Origin: Lactiplantibacillus xiangfangensis
GTDB lineage: Bacteria > Bacillota > Bacilli > Lactobacillales > Lactobacillaceae
Direction: 5' to 3'
DNA: 64,000 bases
Assembly: GCF_001438845.1 (NCBI RefSeq)
Contig: NZ_JQCL01000057.1
Location: 244,911-308,910 of the forward strand
Under the pieces are notes generated by a model. That model was not told the DNA's origin. It saw only the letters and a list, made by a program, of their open reading frames with translations, and ran no database searches. Made by a program: the position numbers and the translations under genes. Within the stretch, counting starts at the first letter, position 1. Each line of letters begins with the position of its first letter. This document shows, in pieces, positions 63,327 through 64,000 of this stretch.

Positions 63327-64000
63327 TTAACGCAAGCGTTGCTGACGGCGTTGCATTTGTTGGTAAGCCTGAGCTAAGTGGGCTTGAAATTCTGGTTCCT
63401 CGGTGAGTAACGGTAGGGTCGTCGTGTCAACCGTTCCAAATTGTGCCAGAACGTGGCTGAATTGGTGCTGAGCAGCGGTCACGCTCAACGGTGTGTTAAG
63501 CTTTGCACTCACGGTTGTCATGACCGTGGGATCAATATCTGGAAACCGGTCGTCCGTTTTCCCAGCGAGACCGGTCTGATAAAATTGCTGAATCAGTTGG
63601 CTACGACTCGTCTGGTCGCCGTTGATACTGACGTACAGCATGATGACCAGTGCGTCGGCGGTGCGCCGTTGTGACATGCCCGCAATTTTTTGACCATCAA
63701 TGCTCAGGTCATAATCACCGGGACAGTACGAGCGGGTGATCTCACCGGTGGTAATCACGAGGGTGGGCCACACCGCTTGGACGTACTTGGTCATCAGTTG
63801 GTAGGCGTCCGTAATGGAATAGTCACTACGGTTAGCGGGCAAGAAGAGCGAGACGTTGAGCACGCCGTCATCCGCGACCACGGCGAGACCACCTGAATTG
63901 CGTAGCAAGGTCTGATAACCGGCCTGCTGAAGTCCCGTTAAACTGGTCGCTAGTTGTGGTAACTGCTGATCTAACAGCCCTAAAATAACGGTCTGCGAGA
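63327..64000 (-). CDS. Lipoate/octanoate-protein transferase (LipL-like), 5'-truncated by the window
   Basis: The reading frame is open to the window edge; its true start is beyond 64000. Visible are RNSGGLAVVADDGVLNVSL, the Cys-containing RSYCPGDYDLSI and the lysine in DGQKIAGMSQRR. These are hallmarks of the biotin/lipoate A/B ligase fold of LipL, which moves octanoyl/lipoyl groups from GcvH to E2 proteins through a Cys thioester. About 224 residues are seen of an expected 280. Confidence 0.85.
   Translation of the reverse strand, partial: SQTVILGLLDQQLPQLATSLTGLQQAGYQTLLRNSGGLAVVADDGVLNVSLFLPANRSDYSITDAYQLMTKYVQAVWPTLVITTGEITRSYCPGDYDLSIDGQKIAGMSQRRTADALVIMLYVSINGDQTSRSQLIQQFYQTGLAGKTDDRFPDIDPTVMTTVSAKLNTPLSVTAAQHQFSHVLAQFGTVDTTTLPLLTEEPEFQAHLAQAYQQMQRRQQRLR

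Overview
The window looks like chromosomal DNA from a lactobacillus of the Lactiplantibacillus (L. plantarum) type. The reasons are the moderate-GC housekeeping genes with TTG/GTG starts, T-box leaders on brnQ and trpS, a class II HMG-CoA reductase beside an orphan ispE, an L. plantarum-style LPxTxE sorting signal, and the metG / tatD-rnmV-ksgA-veg-ispE / purR-glmU-prs gene order of low-GC Gram-positives. The species is an inference; no rRNA or tRNA gene was seen.

Layout. 0-7 kb: small metabolic and unknown genes (DUF1304, PEBP, DUF2075 ATPase, Rrf2 regulator, a BCCP-like protein without its biotinyl lysine, nucleoside hydrolase, SDR, an RNase H-fold pseudoenzyme). 7-11 kb: choline/glycine-betaine ABC transporter and a flavin disulfide reductase. 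11-15 kb: AraC regulator, two HAD phosphatases, MFS transporter. 15-24.5 kb: T-box-brnQ, NapA-type antiporter, HelD, omega-amidase plus aminotransferase, T-box-trpS. 24.5-27.5 kb: a structured repeat, then four tandem paralogues of an unknown small protein and a GNAT. 27.5-36 kb: dus, ppx, mvaA, a HELLH protein, sirtuin, DUF72, metG.

36-47.4 kb is the accessory part. It separates metG from tatD, which are close together in B. subtilis, and much of it (about 38-45 kb) is visibly A+T-rich. It holds a secreted Lys-rich protein between two near-identical terminators. Next come a divergent Rgg-type regulator and a 24-codon hydrophobic peptide gene that is translationally coupled (ATGA) to a large MucBP/LPxTxE adhesin. 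After it come a membrane-anchored mini-subtilase, again ATGA-coupled, a secreted basic Ig-domain protein, and two acidic cytosolic proteins of the same family as the 25-27 kb array. This reads as a peptide-pheromone-controlled cell-surface cassette and is the best candidate for an undescribed system. It is followed by an MFS drug-efflux gene with a 21-codon leader peptide and mutually exclusive hairpins, the layout of translational attenuation of antibiotic resistance.

47.5-64 kb returns to core genome: tatD, rnmV, ksgA, veg, ispE; an insertion of esterase, GT8 glycosyltransferase and a Zur-box-controlled metal ABC transporter; then purR, glmU, prs, a YdcF protein, a lipoprotein, a HAD phosphatase, an HD phosphohydrolase and a truncated lipoyl/octanoyl transferase gene running off the end. 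Structured intergenic repeats occur at 458-575/4093-4206 and at 18446-18622/24485-24659.
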